Source: a bacterium (GTDB lineage Bacteria > Cyanobacteriota > Vampirovibrionia > Gastranaerophilales > Gastranaerophilaceae). Taken from it: DNA of 64,000 nt. The translations under genes were made by a program, and so were the position numbers. The notes beneath the pieces were generated by a model that was given only the letters and a program-made list of their open reading frames with translations, had not been told where the DNA came from and did no database searches. Location: assembly GCA_017542305.1 (NCBI GenBank), contig JAFXXK010000011.1, positions 1 through 64,000 on the forward strand. Direction: 5' to 3'. Shown one piece after another: positions 1 to 8,336 of the stretch; position 1 is the first letter of the stretch; each line of letters begins with the position of its first letter.

Positions 1-162
1 AATTTCTGCAAGTTCGGGATTAAATTTTGAATTGCTTTCAATTTGTTTATACATAAATTCATTTCTCAACTGTTCGCTAAAACTTTCGCTTGCGGGTCGG
101 TTTAAAGTTTCCTCGTCAGGAAATATTATTTCTCTTGTTTCGTTGGTGTCAAAATTTGGCAT
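1..162 (-). CDS. Hypothetical protein, N-terminal fragment cut by the window edge
   Basis: An open frame of 54 codons runs from an ATG at 162 to the left edge without a stop. The protein begins MPNFDTNETREIIFPDEE and is acidic and polar, with no membrane segment or motif that I recognise. A good Shine-Dalgarno (AGGAG) lies about eight bases before the ATG on the minus strand, which supports the start. The 5' leader holds a small hairpin (198-206 with 211-219, one mismatch). The function is unknown because most of the gene lies outside the window. Confidence 0.6.
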   Translation of the reverse strand, partial: MPNFDTNETREIIFPDEETLNRPASESFSEQLRNEFMYKQIESNSKFNPELAEI

Positions 163-463
163 AGTTTTTCTCCTGTTTTTATAAGTACACAAAGGATACT
201 AAGGCTATACAGCCATAGTATGTCTATAAATTTTAAAGAAAAGGAATATTTGAAAAATTCCTGTAAATAAAAAGCTTTTGTATTTATATTTTTATTATTT
301 ACTTTGTTTCTACATTTGTAAACCCTAAAACACAGGGTTCTTAGCAAATAATAACACTAAGATTTGTTAAGACAAGCTAAACCAAATGCTATATAAGCAT
401 TTTAGACAAATAAGCCCGATAGAATTTTTATCGGACTTATTTATTAATATGCAGTTAAAAAGT
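163..463. other. Intergenic region without a convincing gene
   Basis: This 300-base AT-rich gap carries the leader of the left-edge gene (hairpin 198-219), a short inverted repeat (321-326 with 334-339) and the terminator of the HIT gene at 408-442. Short open frames exist on both strands, but none has a ribosome binding site or a protein-like composition. I see no tRNA or other RNA gene here. Confidence 0.5.
408..442 (-). terminator. Hairpin terminator after the HIT gene
   Basis: Arms 408-420 and 430-442 pair over 13 positions with one mismatch around a nine-base loop. It lies 21 bases beyond the stop of the HIT gene on the minus strand, and a T-rich end follows. Confidence 0.6.
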
Positions 464-775
464 TTATTTCCCCAGAACGTGGATATGCAGGTGAAAAACT
501 TCCTGACCTGCTTCTTTACCCGTGTTTATCTGGGTACGATAAGATTTGAGTCCGATTTTTTTCGTAACTTCCTTTACCCCCATCATTAAATCACCAAGAA
601 GCTCTTTGTCATCGAGTTCGTTCAGAGATGCAACATGAAGTTTTGGAACTACCAGCAAATGAATTGGTGCTTTCGGGTTAATATCTTTGAATACAACCAA
701 TTTATCGGTTTCATATACAAACTCGGTGTTAAATTCGCCGTTCGCTATTTTACAAAAAATACAATCTTCTGCCAT
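464..775 (-). CDS. HIT family (histidine triad) nucleotide-binding protein
   Basis: A 103-residue protein beginning MAEDCIFCKIANGEF and ending HLHIHVLGK. The histidine triad H95-x-H97-x-H99 near the C-terminus and the N-terminal CxxC are typical of bacterial HinT-like purine nucleoside phosphoramidases, and the length fits. A longer in-frame start at 832 would overlap yajQ. The ATG at 775 is preferred because AAGGAAAA sits seven bases upstream and the HinT-type N-terminus starts there. It follows yajQ after a ten-base gap, so the two are probably cotranscribed. The natural substrate cannot be told from sequence. Confidence 0.92.
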   Translation of the reverse strand: MAEDCIFCKIANGEFNTEFVYETDKLVVFKDINPKAPIHLLVVPKLHVASLNELDDKELLGDLMMGVKEVTKKIGLKSYRTQINTGKEAGQEVFHLHIHVLGK

Positions 776-785
776 AATATTTTCC

Positions 786-1286
786 TTATCTGTAATTTGT
801 AAACTGCAGCGGATAATCATATTTATCTTCATTACCGCGAAGCATTCTGATTACCTCCTGCAAGTTGTCTTTGTCTTTTCCGGAAACTCTGATTTGATCA
901 CCCTGAATTGATGCCTGAACCTTGATTTTGGAATCTTTAATATCTGCAACAATTTTTTTTGCCAATTCCTGAGTCAGACCTTTTTTCAGGTTATATACAC
1001 GACGAACTCTGCCGCCTAATGCATTTTCTATCGGCTGAGGGTCAAGTATTCTTATATTTAAGTTTCTTTTTACCAATTTTGACTGCAAAATATCGTAGAT
1101 ATTCTTTAATTTCATCTCATCACTTGTTGTAATAGTTATAGCTTTATCTGCTTCAAGTTCAATTTCGGAATTAGAATCCTTTAAATCAAAACGTGAAGAA
1201 ACATCTCTCTTTACCTGATCGACCGCATTAACCAATTCCTGTTTATCAAATTCCGATACAACATCAAAACTGCAATCCTTTGCCAT
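786..1286 (-). CDS. yajQ: YajQ family nucleotide-binding protein
   Basis: The 166-residue product matches the YajQ/UPF0234 family over its whole length: N-terminus MAKDCSFDVVSEFDKQE, central DPQPIENALGGRVRRV, and C-terminus RGNEDKYDYPLQFTNYR. The family has two ferredoxin-like folds, and some members bind cyclic di-GMP. Whether this one does is not shown by the sequence. A strong Shine-Dalgarno (AGGAGGG) precedes the ATG. It is the first gene of a two-gene unit with the HIT protein, and the terminator of the gene upstream lies inside its leader region. Confidence 0.93.
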   Translation of the reverse strand: MAKDCSFDVVSEFDKQELVNAVDQVKRDVSSRFDLKDSNSEIELEADKAITITTSDEMKLKNIYDILQSKLVKRNLNIRILDPQPIENALGGRVRRVYNLKKGLTQELAKKIVADIKDSKIKVQASIQGDQIRVSGKDKDNLQEVIRMLRGNEDKYDYPLQFTNYR

Positions 1287-1308
1287 AATAAGCCCTCCTA
1301 AAAAAATT

Positions 1309-1335
1309 TAGCATAACATCTATGATGTTATGCTA
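1309..1335 (-). terminator. Intrinsic terminator between the 106-residue gene and yajQ
   Basis: A perfect 11-bp inverted repeat (1309-1319 with 1325-1335) with a five-base loop is followed on the minus strand by a run of T. It lies 30 bases after the stop at 1366 and directly before the yajQ ribosome binding site, so yajQ should have its own promoter or depend on read-through. Confidence 0.8.
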
Positions 1336-1365
1336 ACACAATTATTTTAAATTTGAAATAGATTT

Positions 1366-1686
1366 TTACGGCTTACCTTTAAAAACTTTACCGATTGATT
1401 TGAACAATTTATGGAATTTAGTTCCGGCAACACAGGCTGCAATGAATCCGCCTACACCTAAACCTATATTTTTAAGACCTATCCAGTTACTGAATCTGCT
1501 GCGTCTTGCACTGCCGTAGACATCATAAGAAAGTGAAGGTGCCATTGAAACACCCCCAAGCAGATTGGTATGCATATAAGGGTTAAAACCTCCACCCATT
1601 CCCATACCCATTTGGGAACCCAATACGTTTGAAGGTCCTATCAAATCTCTGTTCATTAGTGGTGTCAAAAATGATTCATCTGCCAT
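1366..1686 (-). CDS. Small Gly/Met-rich protein with one hydrophobic segment
   Basis: A 106-residue protein that I do not recognise. The N-terminal half is polar and glycine/methionine-rich (GSQMGMGMGGGFNPYM). One hydrophobic segment (about residues 73-90, IGLGVGGFIAACVAGTKF) could span a membrane, and the C-terminus is basic (HKLFKSIGKVFKGKP). There is no signal-peptide cleavage site. TTAGGT lies nine bases before the ATG, and a TATATAA box lies further upstream. It is a single gene between its own terminator and a structured RNA candidate on the other strand. The basic tail after the hydrophobic segment suggests a small inner-membrane protein, but this is inference. Confidence 0.65.
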   Translation of the reverse strand: MADESFLTPLMNRDLIGPSNVLGSQMGMGMGGGFNPYMHTNLLGGVSMAPSLSYDVYGSARRSRFSNWIGLKNIGLGVGGFIAACVAGTKFHKLFKSIGKVFKGKP

Positions 1687-1826
1687 AATAATTACCTAAC
1701 CATTAAAATTTACCTACCTGTTTATATAAAGTATTTTTTTTACGGTAAATTGACTGACATGTTTAATTTGTTACGATTTATTAACATTTGGCAATTTATT
1801 GCCATGACATTTTTTTATATAGATGT

Positions 1827-1941
1827 AAGGGATTACACACTAAATAACAAAGAACGAAGGGGCAAAATTTTTCACGAGGATGTGAAAAAGGTTTGTTCGG
1901 GAAAAATCCCGTTCAAAGATCTCCTTTCTCTTTAATCCCTT
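1827..1941 (+). ncRNA. Structured RNA candidate upstream of dapF
   Basis: A perfect 9-bp closing stem pairs 1827-1835 with 1933-1941. Inside it are an 8-bp hairpin (1868-1875 with 1882-1889, six-base loop) and a hairpin made of 1898-1902 with 1907-1911 (AAAA loop), extended by 1892-1895 with 1914-1917. Thirteen bases downstream comes a strong terminator, so a transcript of about 160 nt would be a self-contained structured RNA. A possible promoter is TTGACT at 1750 with TACGAT at 1772. A 6S-like regulatory RNA or a dapF leader are both possible; I could not match it to a named family. It does not show the conserved lysine-riboswitch core. Confidence 0.5.
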
Positions 1942-1954
1942 GAAAAATATAGGG

Positions 1955-1986
1955 CCCTCAATGAGATATATACATTGAGGGTTTTT
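1955..1986 (+). terminator. Strong intrinsic terminator between the RNA candidate and dapF
   Basis: CCCTCAATG (1955-1963) pairs perfectly with CATTGAGGG (1973-1981) and is followed by TTTTTCTTTTT. It lies about 55 bases before the dapF start, so dapF expression needs a promoter after it or read-through. Confidence 0.85.
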
Positions 1987-2038
1987 CTTTTTGCAGCGGA
2001 ATATTTGTGTTAATATACCCTCAAAAGGAATAAAAAAT

Positions 2039-2872
2039 ATGAATAAAATAAAAATAACCAAAATGCAGGGTTGCGGCAATGATTTTGTGATAATTGATTA
2101 TCCGGAATATGAAAAAACGGGAATGACAATGTCTGATTTAGCAAAAAAGGTTTGCGACAGACATTTCGGAGTCGGGGCTGACGGGATGTTTATCCCCAAA
2201 CCTGATACCGAAAATGCAGATATAAGCTGGTATTTTTACAATAACGACGGTACAACCGCTCAGATGTGCGGCAACGGCATAAGATGTTTTGCAAAATATG
2301 CATTTGATAACAAACTTGTGAACAAAAAGAAGTTTTCTGTTGAAACTTTAGCCGGAATAATTTCTCCGGAATTACTTGATGACGGCAATGTAAGGGTTGA
2401 TATGGGTATTCCGATTTTGGAAGATGAAAAAATTCCTTTCAAAGGAGAAAGAAAAATCAACGTTTTGGATAAAGAATTTGATATTACACCCGTATCAATG
2501 GGAAATCCGCATTGCGTAATTTTTGTTGACGGAAATACTATGGATTATGCCCTGAAATACGGTCCTATTACGGAAAAACATCCTTATTTTCCCGAAAAAA
2601 CCAATACGGAATTTGTGCGGATAATTTCAAAAAATGAAGTAGAAATGAGTGTATATGAGCGCGGCTGCGGAATTACTCTTGCTTGCGGAACGGGAGCCTG
2701 TGCAACATTAGTTGCATGTATTTTAAATAACTTAACAGAAAGTAAAATTAAAGTTAACTTGCCGGGTGGTGCTGTAAGTATTGAATGGCAAGGGAATAAG
2801 ACTAATTTAGACTCACATATTTTTATGACAGGTCCTGCAAATTACAGTTTTGTTGCAGAATACATCTTGTAA
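2039..2872 (+). CDS. dapF: Diaminopimelate epimerase
   Basis: DapF interconverts LL- and meso-diaminopimelate in the lysine and peptidoglycan pathway. The 277-residue product starts MNKIKITKMQGCGNDF and carries both catalytic cysteines in their usual contexts: C77 in MCGNGIRC and C216 in LACGTGAC. The frame opens at 1991, but the ATG at 2039 gives the family's N-terminus and has AAAGGAA upstream, so I use it. It stands downstream of a structured RNA and terminator and upstream of the ribosomal rpsF operon, with a 57-base gap. A meso-diaminopimelate cell wall is implied. Confidence 0.95.
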   Translation: MNKIKITKMQGCGNDFVIIDYPEYEKTGMTMSDLAKKVCDRHFGVGADGMFIPKPDTENADISWYFYNNDGTTAQMCGNGIRCFAKYAFDNKLVNKKKFSVETLAGIISPELLDDGNVRVDMGIPILEDEKIPFKGERKINVLDKEFDITPVSMGNPHCVIFVDGNTMDYALKYGPITEKHPYFPEKTNTEFVRIISKNEVEMSVYERGCGITLACGTGACATLVACILNNLTESKIKVNLPGGAVSIEWQGNKTNLDSHIFMTGPANYSFVAEYIL

Positions 2873-2929
2873 TTTACAGTGTCTTCATGGTATTATTGAT
2901 GTACGAAATATAAAGGAGACATTTTAATT

Positions 2930-3229
2930 ATGAAAACTTATGAATTATTAACTATCTTCAAACCGAATTTAGATTCTGATGATGTAGATAAACTTATAGC
3001 AAAAATAGATTCTATCATCGTTGATTTCGGTGGTAAAGTAGAATCTTCCGACAAAATCGGCAGAAAAAAATTAGCTTATGATATTCAAAACTTCAGAGAC
3101 GGCTTCTTCTATACAGCAGTTTTAAGCTTACCGGCTGACAAAGTCGCTGAATTCAGAAGACAATTAAGATTGAATGATTCTATCTTAAGAACAATGTTTA
3201 TGGAAGTTTCTGAAAAAGTTTCAGCATAG
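2930..3229 (+). CDS. rpsF: 30S ribosomal protein S6
   Basis: A 99-residue S6 protein beginning MKTYELLTIFKPNLDSDDV, with the typical IGRKKLAYDI and FRRQLRLNDSILR segments. It binds 16S rRNA in the platform of the small subunit together with S18. It has AAAGGAG before the ATG and a TGGTATTAT extended -10 box near 2888-2896. It is the first gene of the conserved rpsF-ssb-rpsR operon, which here has short gaps (31 and 40 bases) and its own terminator after rpsR. Confidence 0.96.
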   Translation: MKTYELLTIFKPNLDSDDVDKLIAKIDSIIVDFGGKVESSDKIGRKKLAYDIQNFRDGFFYTAVLSLPADKVAEFRRQLRLNDSILRTMFMEVSEKVSA

Positions 3230-3260
3230 TACGGAAACACTATAGAGAAAGGTTATAAAA

Positions 3261-3668
3261 ATGTCATTAGCTAAAGCAGTAGTAACAGGAACATTATACA
3301 GAGCACCCGAAAAAAGATTTACACAGAACAATATCGCTGTTTCATCTTTCGTACTTAATATTGGCGAAAGAGAAGAAATGCTTATCAGAGTTATTTCAAG
3401 AAGAACAGCATTGGATGAAATCGTTTCGGGTTTAAGCAAAGGTGATAAAGTTCTTGTTGAAGGCAGACTTCAGACAAATGCTGTAAAGATGGATGACGGT
3501 TCCGAAAAAAGAATTTTTGAAATTGATGCGGCAACAATTGAACCGTTTAATGGCGGCGGAGTTTCTGCAGCTTCAAGTAATTCAGATTTCGGTACGGAAG
3601 AAGTGGTAAAAATCGAATCCGATGATTACTCAAAAGAATTAATCGGAGAAGAAGAAATACCGTTTTAA
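3261..3668 (+). CDS. ssb: Single-stranded DNA-binding protein
   Basis: A 135-residue SSB with one OB fold over about residues 1-100 (MSLAKAVVTGTLYRAPEKRF) and an acidic tail ending EEEIPF. That terminal peptide is the docking site for SSB partners such as PriA and RecQ family proteins. It is short for an SSB because the linker is short. Its place between rpsF and rpsR is the conserved bacterial arrangement. AGAAAGG precedes the ATG. Confidence 0.95.
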   Translation: MSLAKAVVTGTLYRAPEKRFTQNNIAVSSFVLNIGEREEMLIRVISRRTALDEIVSGLSKGDKVLVEGRLQTNAVKMDDGSEKRIFEIDAATIEPFNGGGVSAASSNSDFGTEEVVKIESDDYSKELIGEEEIPF

Positions 3669-3708
3669 AAGTGTAAAATAAAAAAGGCTAGAAAGGCAAA
3701 TTAAAACA

Positions 3709-3942
3709 ATGGCAAGACAAACTGAAACAGATAAGAAAAAACGTAAAAACTGCAGTCTTTGTGCTGATAAGGTTGAATCTATCGATTACAAAGATGCAGC
3801 TAAGCTGAAAAGATATCTGACAGAAGCAGGAAAGATTATTCCCCGCAGAATTACAGGTAACTGTGCAGCTCACCAACGTATGATTGCAAAAGCAATTAAA
3901 CGTGCTAGAGAAGCTTCAATCATCAGCTACGTTTTTGATTAA
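3709..3942 (+). CDS. rpsR: 30S ribosomal protein S18
   Basis: A 77-residue S18 protein with the typical core [21 protein letters not shown] and [19 protein letters not shown]. It carries the N-terminal RKNCSLC pair of cysteines seen in zinc-type (C+) S18 paralogs; with C49 this could be part of a metal site. It closes the rpsF-ssb-rpsR operon, and a hairpin terminator follows at 3966. AGAAAGG lies upstream of the ATG. Confidence 0.96.
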   Translation: MARQTETDKKKRKNCSLCADKVESIDYKDAAKLKRYLTEAGKIIPRRITGNCAAHQRMIAKAIKRAREASIISYVFD

Positions 3943-3965
3943 TCTTTGCATTAATTAAAATTTAT

Positions 3966-3995
3966 AAACAGCCTCAAAATATTTTGGGGCTGTTT
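3966..3995 (+). terminator. Terminator of the rpsF-ssb-rpsR operon
   Basis: AAACAGCC (3966-3973) pairs with GGCTGTTT (3988-3995), and the stem extends inward through A/T pairs. It lies 23 bases after the rpsR stop, and a T-rich stretch follows. Confidence 0.75.
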
Positions 3996-4049
3996 GTGTT
4001 ATTTATGATATTATAATTTTGTACGAGGGTTTAAATAAGGAGAAAAATT

Positions 4050-4280
4050 ATGGCAGATGCAAAAATTTTAGCTACAATTGAGAGAAGCGAAACAGAACAA
4101 TTACAAATCTCTTTAAGCGAATACAAAGGTACAAGCTACCTTAATATGAGAATATTTTTTACAAACGATGGCGGTGCAACATGGATTCCGACTAAGAAAG
4201 GTGTAACTTTCACCGCTGACCAGCTTGATACTCTGACAGAAGCTATCGAACAGGCAAAACAGGAATTTATGGCAGTATAA
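4050..4280 (+). CDS. PC4-like single-stranded DNA-binding protein
   Basis: A 76-residue protein that matches the PC4/YdbC fold of small ssDNA-binding coactivator-like proteins: ISLSEYKGTSYLNMRIFF, then GATWIPTKKGVTFTADQLDTL, then a C-terminal helix. Bacterial members are dimeric ssDNA or RNA binders, some linked to transcription or nucleoid functions. TAAGGAG precedes the ATG. It sits 23 bases before priA, so the two could share a transcript. Its precise role is unknown. Confidence 0.85.
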   Translation: MADAKILATIERSETEQLQISLSEYKGTSYLNMRIFFTNDGGATWIPTKKGVTFTADQLDTLTEAIEQAKQEFMAV

Positions 4281-4303
4281 AAGGTAATAAGACCTTTAAA
4301 TTT

Positions 4304-6598
4304 ATGCAAACCAACCAACTTTTTGATACGAATGAATACAAAACAGACAATTCACCAAAGTACGCACTATGTTTGGTGAATATTACGGGATTGGGCGTAA
4401 AAACATTCAGTTATTTAATCCCTGATGAGATGAAAGATAAAATCCAAATAGGACAAGCTCTATTGGTACCTTTCGGACGTCAGGGATTGATTAATGCTTT
4501 TTGTGTCGGATTTTCGGATTATTTGCCGGAAGAAATTAAAGCCAAAAAGATTAATAAGATACTTGAAGAAAAACCTCTTTTTTCAATAGAGTATCTGCAA
4601 TTGCTGGAATGGGTTGCAAACTATTACTGCTGCGATTTGGTTACGGTTTTGAATGCAGCTATCCCGATGAAACTCATTGAAAAAAATTCCAAAACAGAAC
4701 AGTTGATAGAGTTTGTTTCTTATGACGGAGCTACCAAACGTCAGAAAGAAGTTTTGGAAAAACTTGAAAAAATGGGGAAACCACCGCTTATAACTTTTGA
4801 AAAACTTGCAAAAACTACGAGAGCAACCGTTAAAAAGCTTGAAACTCTCGGCTGCGTAAAGCTTTCGGAAGAAGAAATTTACAGAAACCCACTTGATATT
4901 TTACAAATAGAAGATACTGAACCGTTATGCGAGCTGGAAGGAGAACAGAAAACCGCCTATGACGGGATAAAAAAAGCAATAAAAAATTACAATGAGAGAA
5001 AAGTAAATTTAAAAGAAGATGAAGTTATCCCGCCTTTATCGATACTTTTGCACGGAGTTACGGCTTCAGGCAAAACGGAAGTTTATTTTAAACTTATTAA
5101 CGACTGTATAAAATCAGGCAAAAATGTTTTGTTTTTGGCTCCTGAAATTGCACTTGCTTCTCAGCTTACAAAACGTTTGGCAAAAAAATTCGGAACACAT
5201 GATGTCGCAATTTGGCACAGCAGTATTTCGGAAGGCGAAAGATACGATGTATGGCAGCGTCTTTATAATAACGACATAAAAATACTTGCGGGCGCAAGGT
5301 CGGCAGTTTTTGCACCGCTGAAAAATATCGGGTTAATTATTATTGATGAAGAACACGAAAGTGCATACAAACAAACTAATCCTGCTCCGAGATATGACGC
5401 AAGAATTGTTGCACAAAAATTATCGGAATTTCACAATTGTCCGCTAATTTCAGGTTCTGCGACACCGGATATTTCAATGTATTACAAAGCTTTAAATGCG
5501 GGCAGTTTGTTTGAGATGAAACACCGCTACCGTAACGCACCTATTGCCCCTGTTACGGTAATAAATATGCAGGAATACGGCAAGGCTGCATACAAGAGTA
5601 TCATCTCTAAGCCTTTGCAGACGGCTATACAAGAAACTTTGGACAACAAACAACAGGTAATCTTACTTATTAACCGCAGAGGGTTTTCGACTTTTACCCA
5701 ATGTCAGGCGTGCGGACATGTTATTGAGTGCCCGAATTGCGCTATTCCTATGATTTGGCATTCAAAAGACCAGCATTTAAAATGCCATTACTGTAATCAT
5801 ATAGAATATTTCCCTGATTTTTGTCCTGAATGCGGCTCGGATGCACTCAAAAACAGCGGAACAGGTACTCAAAAAATCGAACAGTACGTTCAGGAACTCT
5901 TCCCCGAACATAAAGTTGAAAGAATTGACAGCGACATATTGGTCAGAAAAGGGGAACACATCCGACTTTTGGAAAGATTTCAAAAGGGGGATATTGATAT
6001 ATTAGTCGGAACTCAAATGATAGCAAAAGGGCTGGATAACCCAAATGTAACACTCGTCGGTGTAATTTCTGCCGATGCAAGTTTTAATCTGCCTGATTTT
6101 CGCTCATCGGAAAGGGGTTTTCAGCTTCTCACACAAGTTGCCGGAAGAGCCGGCAGAGGTGAATTTACGGGACGGGTATTTTTCCAGACATATAATCCTG
6201 AATTTTATGCTTTGGAAAGTGCTAAATCACAGAACTACAGAGAATTTTATGACAAAGAAATAATTTCAAGAGAAGAGTTTGATTACCCTCCATACAGTAA
6301 GATAGTCCGCCTGATTATCAGTTCACAAAATAATTTTAGGGCGGAAAAGGCTGCTGCCGAAATTGCACTGAATTTGTGTACGGTTATTGAGAAATACGGA
6401 ATTTCGGAAAGGCTTGAAGTTCTCGGCCCGAGCCCTTGTGTTATAGAAAGAATTAACAGCTATTACCGTTTTCAAATAATTATAAAAAATAAACTTGATA
6501 ATAAGGGTCATCGGTTTATTGCAAGCTACTTAAGCAAAATAACTATGCCAAAAGATGTCAAACTTGCCGTAGATGTTGATCCGCTGGATATATTATAG
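4304..6598 (+). CDS. priA: Primosomal protein N' (replication restart helicase)
   Basis: A 764-residue PriA, which recognises stalled forks and reloads the replicative helicase. Seen in order: the N-terminal DNA-binding region, Walker A GVTASGKT (residues 251-258), the DEEH box in IIIDEEHESAYK, the zinc-binding insertion with paired cysteines (CQACG, CPNC, CHYC, CPECGS), and the motif V/VI segments GTQMIAKGLDNPNV and QVAGRAGRG. The start has no clear Shine-Dalgarno. A small hairpin (4280-4285 with 4292-4297) covers the region just before the ATG. An internal start is possible, but the upstream residues are few. Confidence 0.95.
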   Translation: MQTNQLFDTNEYKTDNSPKYALCLVNITGLGVKTFSYLIPDEMKDKIQIGQALLVPFGRQGLINAFCVGFSDYLPEEIKAKKINKILEEKPLFSIEYLQLLEWVANYYCCDLVTVLNAAIPMKLIEKNSKTEQLIEFVSYDGATKRQKEVLEKLEKMGKPPLITFEKLAKTTRATVKKLETLGCVKLSEEEIYRNPLDILQIEDTEPLCELEGEQKTAYDGIKKAIKNYNERKVNLKEDEVIPPLSILLHGVTASGKTEVYFKLINDCIKSGKNVLFLAPEIALASQLTKRLAKKFGTHDVAIWHSSISEGERYDVWQRLYNNDIKILAGARSAVFAPLKNIGLIIIDEEHESAYKQTNPAPRYDARIVAQKLSEFHNCPLISGSATPDISMYYKALNAGSLFEMKHRYRNAPIAPVTVINMQEYGKAAYKSIISKPLQTAIQETLDNKQQVILLINRRGFSTFTQCQACGHVIECPNCAIPMIWHSKDQHLKCHYCNHIEYFPDFCPECGSDALKNSGTGTQKIEQYVQELFPEHKVERIDSDILVRKGEHIRLLERFQKGDIDILVGTQMIAKGLDNPNVTLVGVISADASFNLPDFRSSERGFQLLTQVAGRAGRGEFTGRVFFQTYNPEFYALESAKSQNYREFYDKEIISREEFDYPPYSKIVRLIISSQNNFRAEKAAAEIALNLCTVIEKYGISERLEVLGPSPCVIERINSYYRFQIIIKNKLDNKGHRFIASYLSKITMPKDVKLAVDVDPLDIL

Positions 6599-6622
6599 AA
6601 ATAACTATTTTCCCGTATTTTA

Positions 6623-6631
6623 TGATATAAT
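6623..6631 (+). promoter_or_regulatory. Extended -10 promoter of engB, probably leaderless
   Basis: TGATATAAT (TGn-TATAAT, hexamer 6626-6631) ends seven bases before the engB ATG at 6638. The usual start distance would place the first transcribed base on or next to the start codon. No Shine-Dalgarno lies between them. Confidence 0.65.
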
Positions 6632-6637
6632 CTGGTT

Positions 6638-7228
6638 ATGGGTAGCAAATTTTTAACCGGGAAATTTATTATAAGCGCAGAAAAATTGAGTCAGTGTCCG
6701 ACTTTCGGTTTGCCTGAATTTCCGCTGCTCGGACGTTCAAATGTCGGCAAATCCTCTTTTATAAACGGATTGGCAAATCATAAGAAATTGGCAAAAACTT
6801 CCAATACTCCCGGAAAAACAAGACTAATCAATTTTTTCGATTTTTCAGGCAAATTTATGATAGCAGATTTACCGGGATACGGCTATGCAAAAGTTTCCCG
6901 TGAAGCACAAAACAGATGGCAGAAATATCTGGAAGAATATCTTTTAAAAAGGACTGAAATCCGTTCTTTGATACAGCTTATTGACGGCAGACACGACATA
7001 CAGAAGAATGACTACCAGATGAGAGAATGGGTTAAAGCGTATAATTTGCCGATTATTACCGTTATTACCAAAATGGATTACGTTCCGAAAAATAAAATTC
7101 AAAACGTCATAAACAAAGTTGAGAAAGAATTTGGCGGTATTGTTTTACCGTTCAGCGCAACAGATAACAGATACAATGAAAAAGTACTGGATTATCTTAT
7201 TGAATTAAGTTCAAAAACCGAAGTTTAA
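6638..7228 (+). CDS. engB: Ribosome biogenesis GTPase YihA/YsxC
   Basis: A 196-residue GTPase of the EngB family, needed for assembly of the large ribosomal subunit. Visible motifs are G1 GRSNVGKSS, the G2 threonine in SNTPGKTRLINFF, G3 DLPGYGYAKV, G4 TKMD and a G5-like FSATD. The length is typical. The ATG at 6638 has no Shine-Dalgarno but has an extended -10 box seven bases upstream, so the message may be leaderless. It ends one base from the convergent kinase gene. Confidence 0.95.
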   Translation: MGSKFLTGKFIISAEKLSQCPTFGLPEFPLLGRSNVGKSSFINGLANHKKLAKTSNTPGKTRLINFFDFSGKFMIADLPGYGYAKVSREAQNRWQKYLEEYLLKRTEIRSLIQLIDGRHDIQKNDYQMREWVKAYNLPIITVITKMDYVPKNKIQNVINKVEKEFGGIVLPFSATDNRYNEKVLDYLIELSSKTEV

Positions 7229-7229
7229 A

Positions 7230-8093
7230 TTATGCAATGCCGTTTACTTCGCAAATTAATGAAATCAGGTTATTGATGAAACGTTTATAGTTATCTCTTT
7301 TAGCTTCACCTGACAAAATTATATCGGCTTTGCTCATTGTAGGATGAACGTATATCTGAGCTTTTCTTGATGCGTTCATATAAACTTCTTCGGTAGAATC
7401 TCCCAAATCACGTTCAGCAGCTCTTATGTAAAATCTTTCTTTCTGAACATGAGCGGATACATCAACATAAATCTTGAAATCAAACGCATCAACAATTTTT
7501 TCGGTTAATGCAAACAATCCTTCAGAAATGATTATTCTTGACGGTTTTACGAGAGTAAAGTTATCATAACGTTTTGCAGTTCCTGACATATCGTATTTTG
7601 GTAAATAAACATCTTCACCCTTCATCAATCTGGACATGTGTTCTTTCATCAACTCAAGTTCAAGGGCTTCCGGAATATCCAAATCATAATGTTTAGCGAA
7701 TTCAGCAAAACTTCCGGCTTTCTTTACCATATCGGAACGGTCATAATAATAATCGTCTATATTAATTCTTGTTATTATATTCGATAAATTTTTCGATTCG
7801 GCAAAGTCCTGAATTTTTCCGATAACATCAAAAGCCACTGTTGATTTACCGCTTGCGGTTTCGCCTGCGATACCAACAGAACATGACCTTTTAATATCAC
7901 CTGAAATAAATGCGGCTATTCTGCCGATAACATCGTCGTTCACCTTAATAAATATGGAATCGGGAGAACTAATCTCATCTTTGAAAAGTTTATGTAATTT
8001 ATCTTTTATAAGTATTAATTTCTGCTCTGCATTAAACTTTTCAGTATTTTTTCTTGTTGATATTTTTGCATCACTAACTGTAATTCCCGCCAT
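7230..8093 (-). CDS. Uridine kinase-like P-loop kinase
   Basis: A 287-residue protein with Walker A GETASGKST near residue 97, followed by RINIDDYYYDRSDM, which fits the uridine kinase/phosphoribulokinase family, and IIISEGLFAL at the next strand. About 80 N-terminal residues come before the kinase core, and these are not part of the classical Udk. The likely role is phosphorylation of a nucleoside or related small molecule in the cytoplasm; the substrate is not certain. AAGGCGGAA precedes the ATG. It is convergent with engB, and its promoter region is shared with the divergent coiled-coil gene. Confidence 0.8.
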   Translation of the reverse strand: MAGITVSDAKISTRKNTEKFNAEQKLILIKDKLHKLFKDEISSPDSIFIKVNDDVIGRIAAFISGDIKRSCSVGIAGETASGKSTVAFDVIGKIQDFAESKNLSNIITRINIDDYYYDRSDMVKKAGSFAEFAKHYDLDIPEALELELMKEHMSRLMKGEDVYLPKYDMSGTAKRYDNFTLVKPSRIIISEGLFALTEKIVDAFDFKIYVDVSAHVQKERFYIRAAERDLGDSTEEVYMNASRKAQIYVHPTMSKADIILSGEAKRDNYKRFINNLISLICEVNGIA

Positions 8094-8336
8094 ATTTCCG
8101 CCTTTTTATTTTGGAGTATGTAAAACCTTTTTGATATCTTCCTTCTACTGTTTGTTAATATAAAAACATGACATAAAAAAAATTGCCAGCAAATATAAAA
8201 AAAGTTTACAAATTTTTATAAGAGATATTTTACATAATTGGCGAAGTGGTTAAAATTGCTTAACATATTGCTATTTTCGGTATTATTCTGCTAAAATATT
8301 AAGTGGGAAAGTGTATATTTTTTAAGGAAAAGATAA

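Noticed and set aside
1750-1935. Open frame of 61 codons upstream of dapF
   Set aside because: It lies across the structured RNA stems, has no Shine-Dalgarno and no protein-like pattern. The base pairing explains the region better.
1827-1986. Lysine riboswitch before dapF
   Set aside because: The gene context invites it, but the conserved core elements and five-helix layout are not present.
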